DNA of 64,000 bases from the NCBI GenBank assembly GCA_903822975.1, contig CAIJRD010000011.1, forward strand, positions 1 through 64,000. The letters run 5' to 3'. Below the pieces are notes generated by a model that saw nothing but the letters and a program-made list of their open reading frames with translations, did not search any database and was not told where the DNA came from. The stretch is from an uncultured Sinobacteraceae bacterium (GTDB taxonomy: Bacteria > Pseudomonadota > Gammaproteobacteria > Nevskiales > Nevskiaceae). Shown here one piece after another: positions 63,052 through 64,000 of the stretch. Position numbers and translations under genes: made by a program. Every line of letters starts with the position of its first letter. The stretch's first letter is position 1.

Positions 63052-63516
63052 ATGACCCCTGAAGCACGCACGTCCGTATCCGCCCGCCGCCAGCGCGGTT
63101 TCACGCTGATCGAAATCATGGTGGTGATCGTGATTCTCGGCATCCTCGCCGCCCTGGTGGTGCCGAACATTGTCGGCCGCACCGACGATGCGCGCGTTGC
63201 CAAGGCCAAGCAGGATATTCAAGGCATCCAGACGGCGCTGAACCTTTATCGCCTCGATAACTACCAGTACCCCAGCACGCAACAGGGGCTGGAGGCGCTG
63301 GTCGCACCGCCGCAGGGTGATCCTCCGGCGCGCAACTGGAAGCCCGGTGGCTACCTGCCGAACGGCCAGGCGCCGAAAGATCCTTGGGGCTTCCCGTACC
63401 AGTACCTGAATCCGGGCACCCACGGCGAGATCGACATCTTCAGTCTCGGCCGCGACGGCAAGCCGGGTGGCGATGGTCCCGACGCCGACATCGGCAACTG
63501 GACGCTGTCGAACTAA
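63052..63516 (+). CDS. gspG: Type II secretion major pseudopilin GspG
   Basis: This major pseudopilin of the T2SS has 154 residues. The prepilin-peptidase site is RG|FTLIEIM with Glu5, followed by the hydrophobic core VVIVILGILAALVVPNI. The C-terminal GspG signature includes LYRLDNYQYPSTQQGLEAL, KDPWGFPYQYLNPG and FSLGRDGKPGGDGPDADIGNW, with the Asp residues of the calcium site. It is the first plus-strand gene of a gsp cluster running off the window. Confidence 0.97.
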   Translation: MTPEARTSVSARRQRGFTLIEIMVVIVILGILAALVVPNIVGRTDDARVAKAKQDIQGIQTALNLYRLDNYQYPSTQQGLEALVAPPQGDPPARNWKPGGYLPNGQAPKDPWGFPYQYLNPGTHGEIDIFSLGRDGKPGGDGPDADIGNWTLSN

Positions 63517-63572
63517 TCGCCGCGGCGCACGCCGACGTGTGCGCCATGCGCCCGCCGCGCGCTGGGGAATCG

Positions 63573-64000
63573 ATGTCGTCGCGCGGCTTCACGTTGATCG
63601 AGTTGATGGTGGTCATTCTGATCATCGGCGTGATGGCGACCTTCGTCACGCTGTCGATCGGCAATCGGGCGCTCGACGATCGCATGGACACCGAATCGCA
63701 TCGCATCGAAGAGCTGACCAAGCTCGCGCTCGACGAGGCCGACCTCAAGGGTATTCCGCTGGGCCTTAGTTTCGGCCCGGACGGTTATCGCTTCCTGGCG
63801 ATCAACGAGAAGAAGCTGTGGAGCGATTACGGCGGCAGCGACGTGTTTCGCGCGCGCAAGCTGTCGGCACCTTTCTTCGTCAACCTGACCGTCGAGAACC
63901 GACCGGTCGGCCCTGCCGCTGCCGATACGCCCGCCGACAAGATCGTGCCGCAGATTTTGTTGCTGCCCGGCGGCGACGTCACCGCCTTTGCGCTGGACCT
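63573..64000 (+). CDS. gspH: Type II secretion minor pseudopilin GspH (partial)
   Basis: The frame is open to the right edge, so the 3' end is missing. The product begins with a short leader and cleavage site SSRG|FTLIELM, the hydrophobic segment VVILIIGVMATFVTLSI, then a globular domain with RIEELTKLALDEADLKGIPLG and FGPDGYRFLAIN, typical of GspH. GGGGAA precedes the ATG at 63573; another in-frame ATG lies at 63546. It follows gspG by 56 bases. Confidence 0.92.
   Translation, partial: MSSRGFTLIELMVVILIIGVMATFVTLSIGNRALDDRMDTESHRIEELTKLALDEADLKGIPLGLSFGPDGYRFLAINEKKLWSDYGGSDVFRARKLSAPFFVNLTVENRPVGPAAADTPADKIVPQILLLPGGDVTAFALD

Overview
The window is high-GC, densely coded DNA from a free-living gammaproteobacterium. 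The gene set (SdhCDAB with an SdhAF4-type assembly factor, a fab-pab-mltG-tmk-holB-pilZ run, type II secretion pseudopilins, a rhombosortase, several HAE1 efflux pumps, a FlgO-like/TPR protein) fits the Xanthomonadales/Nevskiales (Solimonadaceae-like) neighbourhood. That placement is inferred from gene content only. No rRNA, tRNA, CRISPR array, prophage or insertion sequence was recognised.

Layout. 0-4.2 kb: succinate dehydrogenase operon on the minus strand (sdhAF4-sdhC-sdhD-sdhA-sdhB), then divergent ygfZ. 5.6-7 kb: a cytochrome P450. 7.1-12.7 kb: sulfate ABC transporter (two periplasmic binding proteins, cysT, cysW, cysA); the cysT-cysW spacer is packed with palindromes and direct repeats. 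12.9-23.7 kb: a small secreted protein, a CLC antiporter, a luciferase-like monooxygenase/nitroreductase convergent pair, DUF2721, dapE, a YheT-like hydrolase, an acetyltransferase and a large FlgO/TPR membrane protein. 23.9-26.6 kb: a lower-GC segment with a BLUF photoreceptor and a divergent SDR/LysR pair, possibly acquired. 26.7-31.8 kb: CBS-BON protein, SDR, secreted proteins, and a TetR regulator between two hotdog thioesterases.

32.1-39.4 kb: a TetR-controlled MexEF-OprN-like efflux operon with a strong operator and two tiny leader genes. 39.8-45.5 kb: DedA-rhodanese fusion, a Ni/Co-exporter-like protein with a duplicated His-rich loop plus a CsoR-family sensor, a P-II protein, a SnoaL-like protein and an esterase. 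45.7-46.8 kb: class I fructose-bisphosphate aldolase with a clear terminator. 47-52 kb: a second TetR/MFP/RND efflux unit with a perfect operator. 52.1-53.1 kb: cyclic-nucleotide-binding/rhodanese fusion. 53.3-63 kb: one long minus-strand run, rhombosortase-fabD-fabG-acpP-fabF-pabB-pabC-mltG-tmk-holB-pilZ, most genes overlapping by 1-4 bases. It diverges from gspG and gspH at the right edge.

The most unusual features are in the spacers. (i) Many carry short tandem arrays of 10-13 bp units (also 26-27 bp), each with a different sequence, with a constant first half and a drifting second half. (ii) A family of hairpins with a six-base loop related to ATCCGT recurs near sdh and in the cys operon, with a compensatory base-pair change. 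(iii) The palindromic core GCGAGCAGTGCTCGC recurs beside sdhB, between cysT and cysW and, in variant form, after cysA. Other points worth attention are the rhombosortase placed where plsX/fabH normally sit and facing T2SS genes, and the length-variable His-rich metal exporter.
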